Below are positions 12,595-23,726 of a DNA stretch of 64,000 nt, piece after piece. This DNA is from Thelonectria olida (lineage: Eukaryota; Ascomycota; Sordariomycetes; Hypocreales; Nectriaceae). The stretch covers positions 620,001 to 684,000 of the forward strand of contig JAGPYM010000013.1 in NCBI GenBank assembly GCA_020736575.1, in the 5' to 3' direction. Each line of letters starts with the position of its first letter. The stretch's first letter is position 1. The translations under genes were made by a program, and so were the position numbers. The notes beneath the pieces are model-generated. The model saw only the letters and a program-made list of their open reading frames with translations, was not told the DNA's origin and made no database searches.

Positions 12595-14063
12595 TCAAAA
12601 GTAGTTGCCACCAGGAACAGCAACAAAAATCGCCGTAATGATGCCACCGAGCACCACCGAGGCCAACAGAGCCTGGATAAAGATAGTGTCCTGAATCTGC
12701 CGGAGTGCTGGCTCCTGGATCCAGACCTCGCGGTCAAACACCTTACGCACAATGTTGCGCTTCTCATACTTGACAACCCATGGCTCATCCTCGTAGCTAT
12801 TGCTCGACTCAAACGACTCGAAGCTACGCTTGTCCAAGCTGAAAGACCTCTCGCTGTCGACAAACAACTCCCACGGCCGCACATGCCGATGGTGCAACCC
12901 GTGCAGCACGACGCACATGCCCTTGTAAGCCGCCACGAGCGTACTGATACCCAAGACAAGTGCAATAGCCGCGAGGGCACGGTAGCCTCGTCCGGCCTTG
13001 CTGAGGGTCAGGAGGAAGCCCATGACAATGCCGACGATGATGAGACCAACTCCCAAAGCCCGCGCGAAGAAGACTCGTGCTGGATTGCCATTGCAAATCG
13101 ACCACCGCACAAAGTTGGGGTGAGCCTGCCGGCGCAGAGTCGAGTCTACCGTCTTAAAGAGGGCTCGGAATGCGCTAGGGTGGGTAGTGTAAGACAGGGA
13201 AGTCAGAGCAGCCTTTTGCTCAGGAGCCGACAGGTTCAGCTGTCGAGGCGCCCCATCCATGATATAATTCGTGATGACGCGACTGATTTCCTCGCGAAAC
13301 GGTTGAATTGTGACTGTAGTCATGTTTAGCCTTCAGTTCTTATTCAAGGTAATTTTCACACAAGATTGCACACTGACATGGCTGGCTGACACCGGCAGCC
13401 TGGAAAGCCTCCGAGGCCTGAGTTTGGTAGCTCGAAGGGTTGGTCGAGGGGGAGGCATTTGACGCCGTATACATTGAAGAGTCTTCGCCGCGGCTGCTCG
13501 AAGGCGGCGTGTGAAATGGGTTACCATCCACAACCCTCTCGCCGCCCTGCTTCTCAAAGTCGGTACCCTTGAAAATCTGGGCCACCTTTGGCTCTCGACG
13601 AATGTTGTCGACGTTCTCTTTGCGGATCTTGGCAACTGTCTCCTGTTGCATGGCTTCGGTCCACGCAGGGGCAAGCTTGATGTCGGTCGTATCAGCTTCG
13701 TTGAATCGCTTCTCGTAGTCTTTGTACCACAGCCAGAACTGCAGATTCTCGGCCGCGTGCTCAACATAGATGAGATATGTCATGAAGTCACGGACAGTCA
13801 TGGGCTAAAGAGGCTCTGTATTAGTGAATGGTCCCAGTAAGATAGCTGAAGATAAAACTCACAGGGCAAGTGCCACCATTCATGATCTTGTCAAAAGCAA
13901 GCGATTCCGGGATACCAGACGATTGGCCGGACTGGCCAGACTTGATAGAGCCATCGCTCTTCTCGTTATCAGATACAGCCGAGTTCTCGTTCTGGGTGCC
14001 ACTGCGCCATGCTTGCTGGTCCACGTGCTTGGGACGGGTATAAGTGAGAGGGAGGAGCCCCAT
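12595..14063 (-). CDS. RGS-domain protein with three C-terminal membrane segments (Rax1-like)
   Basis: Exons on the minus strand 14063-13863, 13804-13378 and 13313-12595 give 448 residues. An RGS-type helical domain begins near residue 60 (TCPPMTVRDFMTYLIYVEHA, then AENLQFWLWYKDYEKRF). It is interrupted by a Ser/Pro/Gly linker and ends with FTIQPFREEISRVITNYI and the H-P-S-AF motif. Three hydrophobic segments follow at about 285-305, 310-335 and 420-443. This layout is that of Rax1-type proteins, which in yeast mark bud sites and in moulds affect polarity, stress response and G-protein signalling. The membrane anchor separates it from soluble FlbA and RgsA regulators. GAP activity cannot be judged by eye. 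The start MGLLPLTYTRP is preferred over an upstream Met because the segment before it has UTR character. Confidence 0.8.
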
Positions 14064-17000
14064 TGTGTGTTCACGATACTGTAAAGAGAGTGTAGAGAAG
14101 AATGTCAAAGTGGATATGTCGAAGATGAAACAAGGGCTCTGGGGAGACAAGGAAGGTCCAAGAGATGAAGTGTTCGACTAGCAGCTGGGAAACCGGATTC
14201 ACTTAAATAACTTGTTGAGCAGACAAGAAAAACTCTGGGCAGCTGAGTGGGTTGTGGCTCCCTCCAGTACGGTGTGTGTAGCAGGGGCGTAACCAACTCC
14301 AAGACCCCCAATGCCCCATGCTATGGATGTGCCGAAACCAGAACAGCATGGCAGATGCCAAATGTCACCGCTCTAACTCCGGAGCCAAAGCGTCCCCGGA
14401 TGCAAGGGACAAAAACTAGCACCAGGTGGACCTTGCGAAGTTCAAGCTCGATGTCTTAGTCGCGAACCTTCCGGTCGGTGATGGGCTCTCTAGCTAACGA
14501 CGCTGGGAGCAGCAAATGCCACCAGAAGTCCCTCAGGAACGTGAGAGGAGTCATTGTCAACACAAAAGCCCCATTGACCACCTGCACTAATAGGGGGATA
14601 GTTATTACCTTGCTAGTCAAGCATCACAGCATGCCTCGCTGGCGGCAACTTGGCAACGACTGTCTTGCCCGTCGTTTGTGGCTTGTCACGACCAGCTGAC
14701 CTTATGCATGATAGCAGGGCCCAAAAGCAAACATAAGATGCAGTCAAGTAATCATAGAGCTTTGTTCAGAGTAAAGGCTCCCGACTGACGATTGGGCAGC
14801 ATCCCCATGTCAACTTGCATCCCAGTCTCTCAGATGCCACTTCGGCGCAGGATATCCCAGTCGATCGGACGCAGCGGGTCACTGCAACCCCAGTCATGTC
14901 CTTGACTGGGGGGATCGCGCAGGAGGATTTTTCTTTTTGCGACCAGATCTTAGTGGCCGCTTCATCGACGTGGGTAACTTGCTTCGTATTGGTGGGCAAC
15001 CGATTCAAACAGGAAAGGTGGACGAGACGAAGTCGTAAGTGGCGCTGGATGGCTTCTGCCCGCGACCACCGTCGACCAAACAAATTGGCCAACCAGCCCA
15101 ACCTGGTCGAGATCCCAGACGGGAAAGAAATGATGGCTTTTTCAGCTCTCTTCTTTCGCCTTGGCCAAAACTCACCGAGCCAAGAGCGACGGGGGTTCAG
15201 AGAGAACTTTGCAGCCTTTACCGTCTTGTGGTTTCTGCCTTTGCAACATCAAACGTCCTCGATGCCATGACGACGTCACAGACTTGACATTGCCTTGTAT
15301 TTGTTGATGTGCCAATTTCCAATATCAGGCTCAGTTCGCTTTGTCCTCACCCAAGATAATCCAGTTGACTAAGAATGACACCAACGCGGATCTGCCACCC
15401 AGCGTGTTGGTGTGCATACGTCTGTACTACGTATGTACACGCAGTAGTGTGCCGCGTCTGTGCTGTGCTAATGCGTGTCCAGCTGTCCTGGCGTTGGTTC
15501 ATCCAATAATCCAGTGTTTGGTGTGTCTTAGAAACAGCCCCAAAGCAGGCTGCGGTGGGATGGTGGCCGAAGTGGAGAGGACTGCATTCGGTGCGAGGCT
15601 TCGTCAGAGAAGCTGCGTGATGTCAGACGTGCAGCGAAGATATGGGAGTCAAGCCTTGCTTGCCTTTGAGTTATTCGCCAAATCTGATGACCACGACGTT
15701 GCACATCCAATCTGCATCGATCCGGATGGTCAGCCGTGGTGCCGGGTCTGGAGAAGATCGGCATTCCTCCAACGTGTAACGCCCTCGTGGCTCGGTGGAC
15801 CGGATATCAGAGCCAAGCCAGTTTCCAGCGTGGTGTCTCTGCCTCGCCAAACGGTCGAGGGACTCAGTGCCGATCTCCCTTGAGGCTTGAACATAGTGAC
15901 TGGTCAATAAGGGTACCAAACTTGTGCGATCGTTTCCCCTTCGTAGCAATTGTACCCCTGAACACGCGAAGGATTCCCTGGCAGCTTGACGGGCGGGAGA
16001 CTCAAGAGACAGGCTACATCCAAGCCCCAACCAACAACCTAGGGTACAAGCAAAGGCAAAACCAAGACCAATGATACCGCAAACAAATTGCCGGGCGGGC
16101 CACTAAGTCCGATTAGCTTCACGACGGTGGCCCAAGCCGCCGCGCAATCAGCCCGACCAGGCTTTATCCTGATCGACGGCTACCTATTCGTACATCTCAT
16201 TTCGGGGACATCGAGAGGACATCGGGACCAACATCCATCGAGGCCTTTCTCCCCCACCTTGGTCTCCCCCACAAAGTAGAATCTGAGAAGCCGTTAATTG
16301 GGCAATGTCTCAGAAATCAATTTACCATCTCGAGCCCCTTCTCAGTGGCAGCCACTCCTTGAGGGCGCTGTCAAAGCTGTCTTGGTGGCAGGCCTAGGGT
16401 GAAGGGAGATGGATAGCGGCCGACATGTTAGTTGGAGCAAACTTTTGGTCTGTGATGGTGGCGGACGGGAGGAAGGCCAGGGATTGTTGCCCATCGTTCA
16501 GGGGAATAAACTGGCGCCGTTCGAATATGATGGCTCATCAATGCTTGGTGTGGTGGCTTGCATGTACCCTGGAGGAAAGCTTGGTGTTTCCTTTTGTTCA
16601 GTCTGAATGCAGGGAGATAGATGCATCAGGTGTGAACTGTGCCACATGCGTATTGACGTTGGCGAGATAAGACATGGGGGTAATGAAGCAGCTGCGTGGG
16701 ATTGATTGCCTTGGAATGCTTGTGCAAAGTGATTCCCTCTCCTGAGTTGGGCTGGCATGGGATTGAAAGCTTCCTTTCCTTCACGTGATGGCCGATTCAT
16801 TCCTTGGGAAGGAGGGAAGGAGGCTGCACCCGTTTGCACACGCCTCATCTCACCCTAGACACCAATGTCCATCATCACATATGTGACTTGGACCGACAAA
16901 GACACACGTTGTTCCATGCTCTGTGTTCAGTTTAATGCGAATATGCATGTCCGACAGTTGCAGTCCCTTGTTGCTTGACTTGAACGTAAGTCATGGCTAA

Positions 17001-18992
17001 GACATGCGTTGCCGAGACCCGCAGCTCGCATTGACATGTCAAGAGGTTCGTCTCTGCCTGAGACTCGCTCGAACCTTTGCATTTGAGACATCTGCGTTAA
17101 TTGCCTTGAGCTAAGCAATAGTTGTCAAAAAGCAAAAATATCTCGTCACAATTTTCTCTCTCGCATCACAGCGAGGGAGGATCGACGGCAACCAATCACA
17201 GCAATCGAGTGTCGTTACCTGGACCTTGCCTGGGCGAGTCCCAAAAATGGGGGAGTCGGACGCTCCCCTGCTGCGACCATGCGGCCCAGCTGAACAATTG
17301 CCGATTTCATCAGAGTGTGAACAGGAACCGTAGGGAACTGCCGACATCATGATCGGACACCGAAGGAGGTCCTATCAACGGTCCCAGAAGCCCTTGTCTA
17401 TCCGTGAGGCACGGAGCGGGCGGTAGATCAACTCACTCACCAACTCAACGATCCAAGCAATCCATGCGACAGGTTCGGGGCGTCTCGGGCTTTTATCAGT
17501 CTCATCCTCACGCTTCTTCTCTTATCGCTCTGACCCCTCACCTCCTGAGCTCCCCACCCCACTTCGCTGTGTTTGTCGGCCACGCACGTTGGGTTCGATT
17601 GACCGCCGTGCCAATGCGCTGTTTTTCCCGATGCGGGCATTCGCTGCTGGGCTGGGATTGATTCCAAATGCTGCTTGATTCCAAATGGTGCCCAGGATTG
17701 TCGCATGGCAGATGCTTGGATGGGCAGGGTCCCGAGTAAGTCAAGAGCCAAGTCAGGACCGTGAATTTCGCGAGTCCCCCCACCGTTTCCGATACTTTGG
17801 CAGGTTTGGGTTCGCCTCACTTAGTAATATTCGGACCGCCCTCGTTCCGCATTCGGCGATTGCTTCCTCTCGAGAGCCCGGAGCTCTTCAATTCGTTCAA
17901 TCTGATGTTTCTAGAACCCGAGTCGTATTTCGCACAACCATGGACAGCGAAGTCCCTCCAACAGCGGTGATGCTATCCGGGGTCCCTCTCACTCTCAACT
18001 GTATCGAACATGCCCCTGACCAATCCCCAACAACAGAACGACATGGCGGATCTTGGGCTTCCGTAAACACCTGATCTCGCGTCTTCGGCGCGTCTAACTA
18101 CATGCAACGAGGGACATAAGGACCCGACATGTACGTACCAGTGAGCTCGCAGAGCCGAAGGAGACTGGCTGATAATCTAATCAGATCCTGCACAAGATGA
18201 CAAATCTGGCCCAAATAGTTCAAAACACAGCACGAGCATGGCAAAATCCCCACCGCACCGGTCGGCGCCGACCTCTGCAGCCGAGCCTCCCCCGTCACCA
18301 ACCGACCGCACCGCCGCCGTCCATGTCCCCATCCCGACAAGCTCCTATGCTGCCCGTCGCCGATGAATCCTCACGAAACAGGCAGCCGAAGCCTGCAGCG
18401 TGCATCCGTCCTCTCGAGCAAAGTAGTCGGCACGAAAAAGATACCTATTCCGTAGAACTCTTCCCTGCGGCACTCCATGGCCCCTCCGTGGACCTATCCG
18501 AAGCTCGCAGCTCCGCGGTTCGGGGCCGCAGTGGCCGCAATGGCCGCTATCAAGGTGTCTCTCTTTGCCTCTCTCTTTGACATACCGCCGCCACCATGAT
18601 GAGAAAGCAATCGAAGGACGCTCCGTTGCCGGTTCCACATGGGTCCGAATTGTTTCGCGTCCCTGGCCAGCACACCCCACCGCGTAGAACGACTGACCTC
18701 ATCTCTCCCCCCTCTTGCGCCAATGATGCCAATTGTTCCATGGACTTCTCTCCGCTGGGTCCGATTGCTCTCCGACAGGGGGCTCCGATAGGATACGAGT
18801 CCATTCACCGTTCCGAGAAGGCCAGCGCGGTTCTGGCGGGCGCGTATTTTTTTATAAGAAATACAAGACGGCAATCACGCATTAATCTGCCCCTCCTTCC
18901 CCTCCACTTGTCGCAAACTTCCATCGACAACTCTCAAACTTTCAAACCTTCTCTCCAACTCAACACCAACAAACACAAATCAATCAGTCAAA
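14064..18992. other. Gene-poor region of about 5 kb
   Basis: I find no ORF here with coding character. The longest (180 codons, 15341-15883 +) is Cys/Arg-rich, lacks family motifs, and has no supporting splice pattern. Base composition stays near that of the flanks, with no TA-rich RIP-like blocks and no terminal repeats. It could hold long promoters of the Rax1-like and peroxiredoxin genes, non-coding RNA, or small lineage-specific genes that cannot be recognised from sequence alone. Confidence 0.45.
18853..18860 (+). promoter_or_regulatory. TATA-like element of the peroxiredoxin gene
   Basis: TATAAGAA after a T run, 140 bases before the start codon. It is followed by a C/A-rich leader (CAACACCAACAAACACAAATC) typical of highly expressed fungal genes. 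Confidence 0.4.
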
Positions 18993-19690
18993 ATGAGCGA
19001 GCTCAAGGCCGGCGACAACTTCCCCGAGGGTGTTTGGTTCTCCTACATTCCTCCCACTCCCGAGATCGCCCAGTTCTCCCAGTGCGGTGTTCCCAAGCCC
19101 TACCACGCCTCTGAGGGTAAGTTGAGAACCTCTTTGACCCCGCGTGTTCACCGCAATTTCGCTTGTCTCTGCGCAGGCGAATTGCGTCGGGACAAACACA
19201 TCGTAAACCAAGACGAAGTCGCGAACAACTGCTAACGTCTATCCTACAGAGTTCAAGACCAAGAAGGTTGTCCTCGTCTCCATCCCCGGTGCCTTCACCC
19301 CCACCTGCTCTGGCTCCCACATCCCCTCCTACACCGAGCACATCGACGCCATCAAGGCCAAGGGCGTTGACCAGGTCATCGTTGTTGCCTTCAACGACCC
19401 CTTCGTCATGTCCGGCTGGGCCAAGGCCAACGGCGTCACCGATGACAAGATTGTGAGTTCTCACCCGCCTCCCCTATATCTCGCGAATTGATAACTGATA
19501 CTGTCGATAACAGCTCTTCATGTCCGACAAGGACGCCAAGTTCTCCCGCAGCATCGGCTGGAACTTCGATGAGCGAACTGGCCGCTTCGCCATCATCATT
19601 GACAACGGCAAGGTCACCTACGCCTCCAAGGACGACCACCCCCAGAGCATTGAGACCTCTGGTGCTCTCGGTGTCCTGAAGCAGCTGTAA
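18993..19690 (+). CDS. Peroxiredoxin, Prx5/PMP20 (Asp f 3-like) type
   Basis: Thiol peroxidase that reduces hydrogen and alkyl peroxides. Exons 18993-19116, 19250-19452 and 19514-19690 give 167 residues, the usual length for this family. The peroxidatic cysteine lies in PGAFTPTCSGSHIPSY, the hallmark P-x-x-x-T/S-x-x-C motif. Further family features are VVAFNDPFVMSGWAK, the LFMSDKDAKFSRSIGW segment and the RFAIIIDNGKV strand. There is no clear resolving cysteine downstream of the active site; the only other visible Cys is at QCGVP near the N-terminus. The C-terminus is LKQL, at most a weak peroxisomal signal, so cytosol is as likely. Codon use is strongly C-ending and the leader is A/C-rich, which fits high expression. 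The first intron (133 nt) is longer than most here. Confidence 0.93.
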
Positions 19691-20335
19691 ATGCAGCGTA
19701 ATTGTAGCCAAAAGTCTCAAAACCATATAGACTCAAAATAGATGACGATAGACATTAAATGAATGAACGACCTCTCTCGAAGGAGAAATCTACGTACACT
19801 CAATTCTCTTGACTTCCTTCTGTCGGTGATCGTATGCGTGTCTCCCGTGTTGACCAACTGCAAGTGCAATTCGCCTTGCCCTTGACGTTACGCACACCTA
19901 CCGTATTGCCACAAGAGTTCATTCTTCTATAACACGTTTCTGATCATCTCATCAACTTACAGCTTTCGAGGACTGGATGCTTCGGGTATGGTGACGAATA
20001 ATATTGCTCACACAAAGTGAATTAGCTTGAGTTGGGAGCAGAGCTCGCATATGCATGTCATTTACACCCTTATACGAGCAACCATGTCTTCCACCTGTTC
20101 TCTCATCGCAGGTTCGTAGCGTCTCGGCCACCTCTCAAGAAGGTAGACATCACCTGCTCTCTTCACTGAACACTAGGAGACGTCATGTCTTTGACCATTG
20201 CACCGATATAGCATTTGCTCAACTATCAATGCACCCTATGGCATCCCATGCACCCGAGATTGTAGAAGAACCGGCCGGAGAAAGACACAAGAACCACGGA
20301 CTCCACTCTCACTTTTTCCTCCTCAGTGTTCCATC
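19691..20335. other. Convergent intergenic region
   Basis: Between the 3' ends of the peroxiredoxin and eL24 genes. AT-rich 3' UTR-like sequence; no gene or RNA recognised. Confidence 0.5.
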
Positions 20336-21076
20336 TTAACGGCTAGTAGGCTTTGGCTTGGCAGGAGCGCCCTTGGCACCCTGCTTGCTGACTTGCCGGG
20401 CGCCCTTGGCGGACGAGGCGGCGAGCTTGGCCTTCTCAGCCTTCTTGGCGGCGGCGTTGGCCTGCTTCTTCTCCTTGCTCTCCTTGATGGCCTGGGCGCG
20501 GGCGGCGGAGCGGGCCTCGGGGCGGATGCTGCGCTTCTCCTTGATCACATCGAGGGAAGCACCGACGATGGCACGCTGGGCCTTGACGGTGCGGCGAGTT
20601 CGCTTCTTGGCAACCTCCTGTTCAAGTTGTCAGTCCTATTCATAGGTGTCGGATGCATATGCAACACCGAAAGCATTGTCGTTCAGGCTATCGGCGTGCG
20701 GTGGTTGATTCGTACCTCAGAGATACCCTTGCGGTGCTGGCGACGGTAGAGGACAGTCCAGGCGATGCGGCGGGGGTTCTTTCGTTGCAGGAAGAGGGAC
20801 TCCGACTTGCCGTTCTGGAATCGGAAGATCTTGCTGTCGCCACGGACGTAGAGCTTACCCTACAAAGACAATAACCCGTTAGCCATTCCGTCGTTATGAT
20901 GCTTCAATCCAAAACCCCAAGTGCGCTTTATCCATCCTGCGACGACGTAGTATCGCCGCGCCACACAAAATCGTCTTTCGTCGACCGGATCGCACAGGGA
21001 GCAGGGAGGAAATGCAGGAGCGCACCTTGCCAGGGTAAATTCTCGCGCCGGAGAAGGTGTCGTCGTAGGTTCGCAT
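20336..21076 (-). CDS. rpl24: 60S ribosomal protein eL24
   Basis: Cytosolic large-subunit ribosomal protein. Exons on the minus strand 21076-21026, 20859-20716 and 20617-20336 give 158 residues. The N-terminus [17 protein letters not shown] joins [14 protein letters not shown] and continues [18 protein letters not shown], the conserved eL24 core. The tail is Lys/Ala-rich ([18 protein letters not shown]) and ends KPKPTSR. The metazoan/archaeal zinc cysteines are absent, as in other fungal eL24. Introns of 166 and 98 nt sit early in the gene, usual for fungal ribosomal protein genes. It is divergent from tad1, with 334 bp between the start codons. Confidence 0.95.
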
Positions 21077-21410
21077 CTTGTCGCTGGGGTGCTGTTAAGG
21101 CGACAAGGTCGTTGTGTAGTGGACCGTGGAATTGGGCGATGTCAAAAGTTGAGGGTCGTGATGCTGGTCGGCCAATTTCTCGAATTGCAGCTGTGTGGCA
21201 CTGACTAAGCGACCTAGGGCAGGCGACGCACTAAATTTCGACTGGGTCAAATCACGTGTGTTCTCGCGTGAACGCCCTCATCGATCTCCACCGTGATCGG
21301 AGAATTTTCGGCTGTCTTTAATCCGCCCACTGACGACTCATCAGTGATTCGTTTTGAGAAGCTGGGTGCTGACATGTCAATTTGGGAAAATACCATCAGG
21401 GTATGACTAG
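21077..21410. promoter_or_regulatory. Bidirectional promoter of rpl24 and tad1
   Basis: Only 334 bp separate the two start codons, so both 5' UTRs and core promoters must fit here. A CACGTG core lies at 21253-21258 (AATCACGTGTGTT). In fungi such E-box-like sites bind bHLH factors, but its function here is inferred. No TATA box is evident. Confidence 0.5.
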
Positions 21411-22759
21411 ATGACATCTCGCTCAAACCTGGTCGCGAGGGCGGTCTTGGAGCAGTTCCAGAAACTGCCAGCGAAACGGAAACCATTGCTCCGTGACAAT
21501 GGACTTCAAGAATGGGTGCCCCTGAGCGGCATTGTTGCTGAGAGGAACGGGACTTTGACCTGTCTGGCCTTGGCGTAAGAGAGACACCATAACTATCGCA
21601 TGGAGAATGAGGTCTTATTCTAAGTGCTTATACTTCGTAGAACGGGGATGAAGTGTCTCCCAGCGTCCAAGATCGCGGAATCCAACGGAGTCGGGGTCCA
21701 CGACTGGCATGCAGAAATCCTAGCAATCAGGACGTTTAACAGGTTTCTGTTAGAAGAATGTCGAAAATTGCTTGGTGATGGGGCTGAGTCTGATATCCTG
21801 AGGAAGTCCCGAGCTTCTACATCAGGGGATGGCCCGAAGCCCTTTGAAATCAGGGACGACGTGAAGCTTCACATGTATTGTTCGGAAGCTCCATGTAGGT
21901 ATCACAAGTTTCGCAAGAATGAGCACACAGGCTGACAACTTTAGGTGGTGACGCTAGTATGGAGCTCACCATGGCTGCTCAAGAAGATGCCTCTCCGTGG
22001 CAAACCCCAACCTCTGTTTCATCAGACACTGAGATAAAGAACGGAATGCTCCCAGGCAGAGCCTACTTTGATCAACTAGGAATCGTCCGACGAAAACCTG
22101 CGCGAGGAGATGCACCACCAACAATGTCTAAGTCTTGCTCGGACAAAATCGCCCTTAAGCAATGCACCTCGCTGCTCTCGTCCCTCACATCCATCTTCAT
22201 TGATCCTGAAAACGCATACATTCATAGTCTGATCTTGCCAGAATCGCAATACTCAGCAACGGCATGTCGGCGAGCCTTCTCAGCCGATGGCCGAATGAAG
22301 CCCGTGGTGGGACGACGGTGGCCGGGGGGTTACTCTTTCAAGCCTTTCGTGATGGAAACTACAGACCAGGAATTCGAGTACTCGAAAATAACGGTGCAAG
22401 CGCGCTCAGATAAGATCTCTGCAAGTAACCTTGCGGCTGCTTGGTCACGTTCAGGCTTTGAAGAGACAATTCTAGGAGGCGTCATGCAAGGTAGGAAGCC
22501 GTTCATCCCGAAAGGAGCGAGTCGAACGTCGAGGAGGCGCATGTGGGAATCGGCAAGCGATCTTTCCAATGAACTTGGAAAGGAACACTCCAGCATTTCT
22601 GTACATCTAAAATCCCGGACATATCAGGATATCAAGTCCGGCCCTTTATTGGAAGAGAGGAGACGGGTCAAGGACGATACAAGGGAGGCGGCATTGACTG
22701 GATGGATCAAGAATGACGGAGGCTCTGACTTTGGGATATATGAGCATGGAAATCATTGA
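21411..22759 (+). CDS. tad1: tRNA-specific adenosine deaminase 1 (Tad1)
   Basis: Deaminates A37 to inosine in the anticodon loop of tRNA-Ala. Exons 21411-21574, 21641-21894 and 21945-22759 give 410 residues. The zinc-dependent deaminase triad is complete: HAE in GVHDWHAEILAIR, PCGD in MYCSEAPCGDASM and the third cysteine in SCSDKIAL. The start MTSRSNLVARAVLEQFQKLP leads into WVPLSGIVAERNG, as expected for the editase domain, and an upstream ATG at 21374 runs into a stop. The second intron must use donor GTAGGT at 21895; an alternative GTATCA four bases on breaks the PCGD motif. The C-terminal half is more variable than in yeast, with linker-like inserts (KSGPLLEERRRVKDD). ADAR is excluded because no dsRNA-binding domain is present. 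Confidence 0.93.
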
Positions 22760-23048
22760 CATCATTAGAGATTGGTATTTTCTCCCCGATGTAAGTCGTA
22801 TTTTTCGTACAGATCAATCAACCGCAGCAGTCCGACATTGTCGCTATTTCACCACGACATTCTCGCTAGCCGTGACCTTTTGCGTACCAGTCCCATTTCA
22901 CCATGGAAAAGACCTTGGGGAATCATGAGCACGACTTCCCTCTCAGATTCCGGGGAATAACTCCGCCTGTAGGATGCTAGACAGCTTCTGGGGCTGAACA
23001 AGACCTACGCTTTCACCGCCCTACCACCCTAGATGATGGAAGGCAAGC

Positions 23049-23726
23049 TTATTCGACCTTGCTCTCGAAGTCCTCGCCCTCGACCAGCTCGGGGATATCG
23101 TCCTCGTCCTCAGCCTTCTCACCCTTCTGCATGTTCTGGTAGGACTCTGCGAGCTTTCGGAGCGAGGCGAGGGAGTCGGGGCCAAGCTGGTTCAGGATGC
23201 CGGGCACGAGCTCAGTAAGCTCCTTGTCCTCGCCGTTACCATAGATGGCAAAGGTGTTGGAGGGGACGGCAGCGTGGACTGTTAATTTGTAGGCGGTTAG
23301 CATTAAGGTGGGCTAAAACACCACGACCCCTCATCGCGGGCAGACGATGTATGGATGACTAACCTTTGGGGGCGGCGAAGTGAATGACGTTGCCGTCAGA
23401 CTTGAACATGTTGACCTCCTCAATGGCCTGGATGGGCTGAGTGTTCAGCTTCTTGAGGACCTGTTGAAGCTTCTTGTCATCGGCACCGGAGCGGGCGGGC
23501 GCACGCTTGACCTTGCGTCGGGGGGTACCCTTTCCACTAAGCAGGTATCTTGGTTAGCTGCGGACATCGGAGGTGGTAGGCATTTCGCCTTTGCTATTGA
23601 ATAAGACATACCCTATATCCCAGAGTCAGTAAACAAGCCGTCTCGCGCAAGAATTCATAGGAAGGAAACCGTACCGATTCGGGCACCCTGGCCGAGCTTC
23701 TTGAGGCGCTCCTGAATGTCCGACAT
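23049..23726 (-). CDS. egd1: Nascent polypeptide-associated complex subunit beta (Egd1/BTF3)
   Basis: With NAC alpha it binds nascent chains at the ribosome exit tunnel and limits mistargeting. My model on the minus strand has exons 23726-23675, 23612 (one nucleotide), 23536-23364 and 23278-23049, giving 151 residues. The N-terminus [20 protein letters not shown] continues [15 protein letters not shown], which holds the RRKVK ribosome-binding motif. The NAC domain follows ([51 protein letters not shown]), then an acidic tail ([15 protein letters not shown]). Without the single-nucleotide exon the conserved ARIGGKGT junction cannot be read in frame. The protein assignment is secure; the tiny exon is an inference that needs transcript evidence. 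Confidence 0.92.
23537..23674 (-). other. egd1: Two introns separated by a one-nucleotide exon in egd1
   Basis: Read on the minus strand, intron 1 is 23674-23613 (GTACGG donor, ACTGAC branch, ATATAG acceptor). One G at 23612 follows. Intron 2 is 23611-23537 (GTATGT donor, GCTAACC branch, GCTTAG acceptor). Both introns are complete and of normal length (62 and 75 nt). Codon assembly is G + G + T = GGT (Gly), giving ARIGGKGT. Splicing could be sequential, with the first removal placing the second donor next to exon 1, like the nested twin introns (stwintrons) described in filamentous fungi. Confidence 0.65.

Noticed and set aside
15341..15883. Plus-strand frame of 180 codons in the gene-poor block
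   Set aside because: Composition and lack of motifs, good start context or introns suggest chance.
23279..23303. Upstream extension of the last egd1 exon (MLTAYKLT...)
   Set aside because: This is intron 3 sequence. The acceptor at 23279-23280 restores the conserved [12 protein letters not shown] junction.
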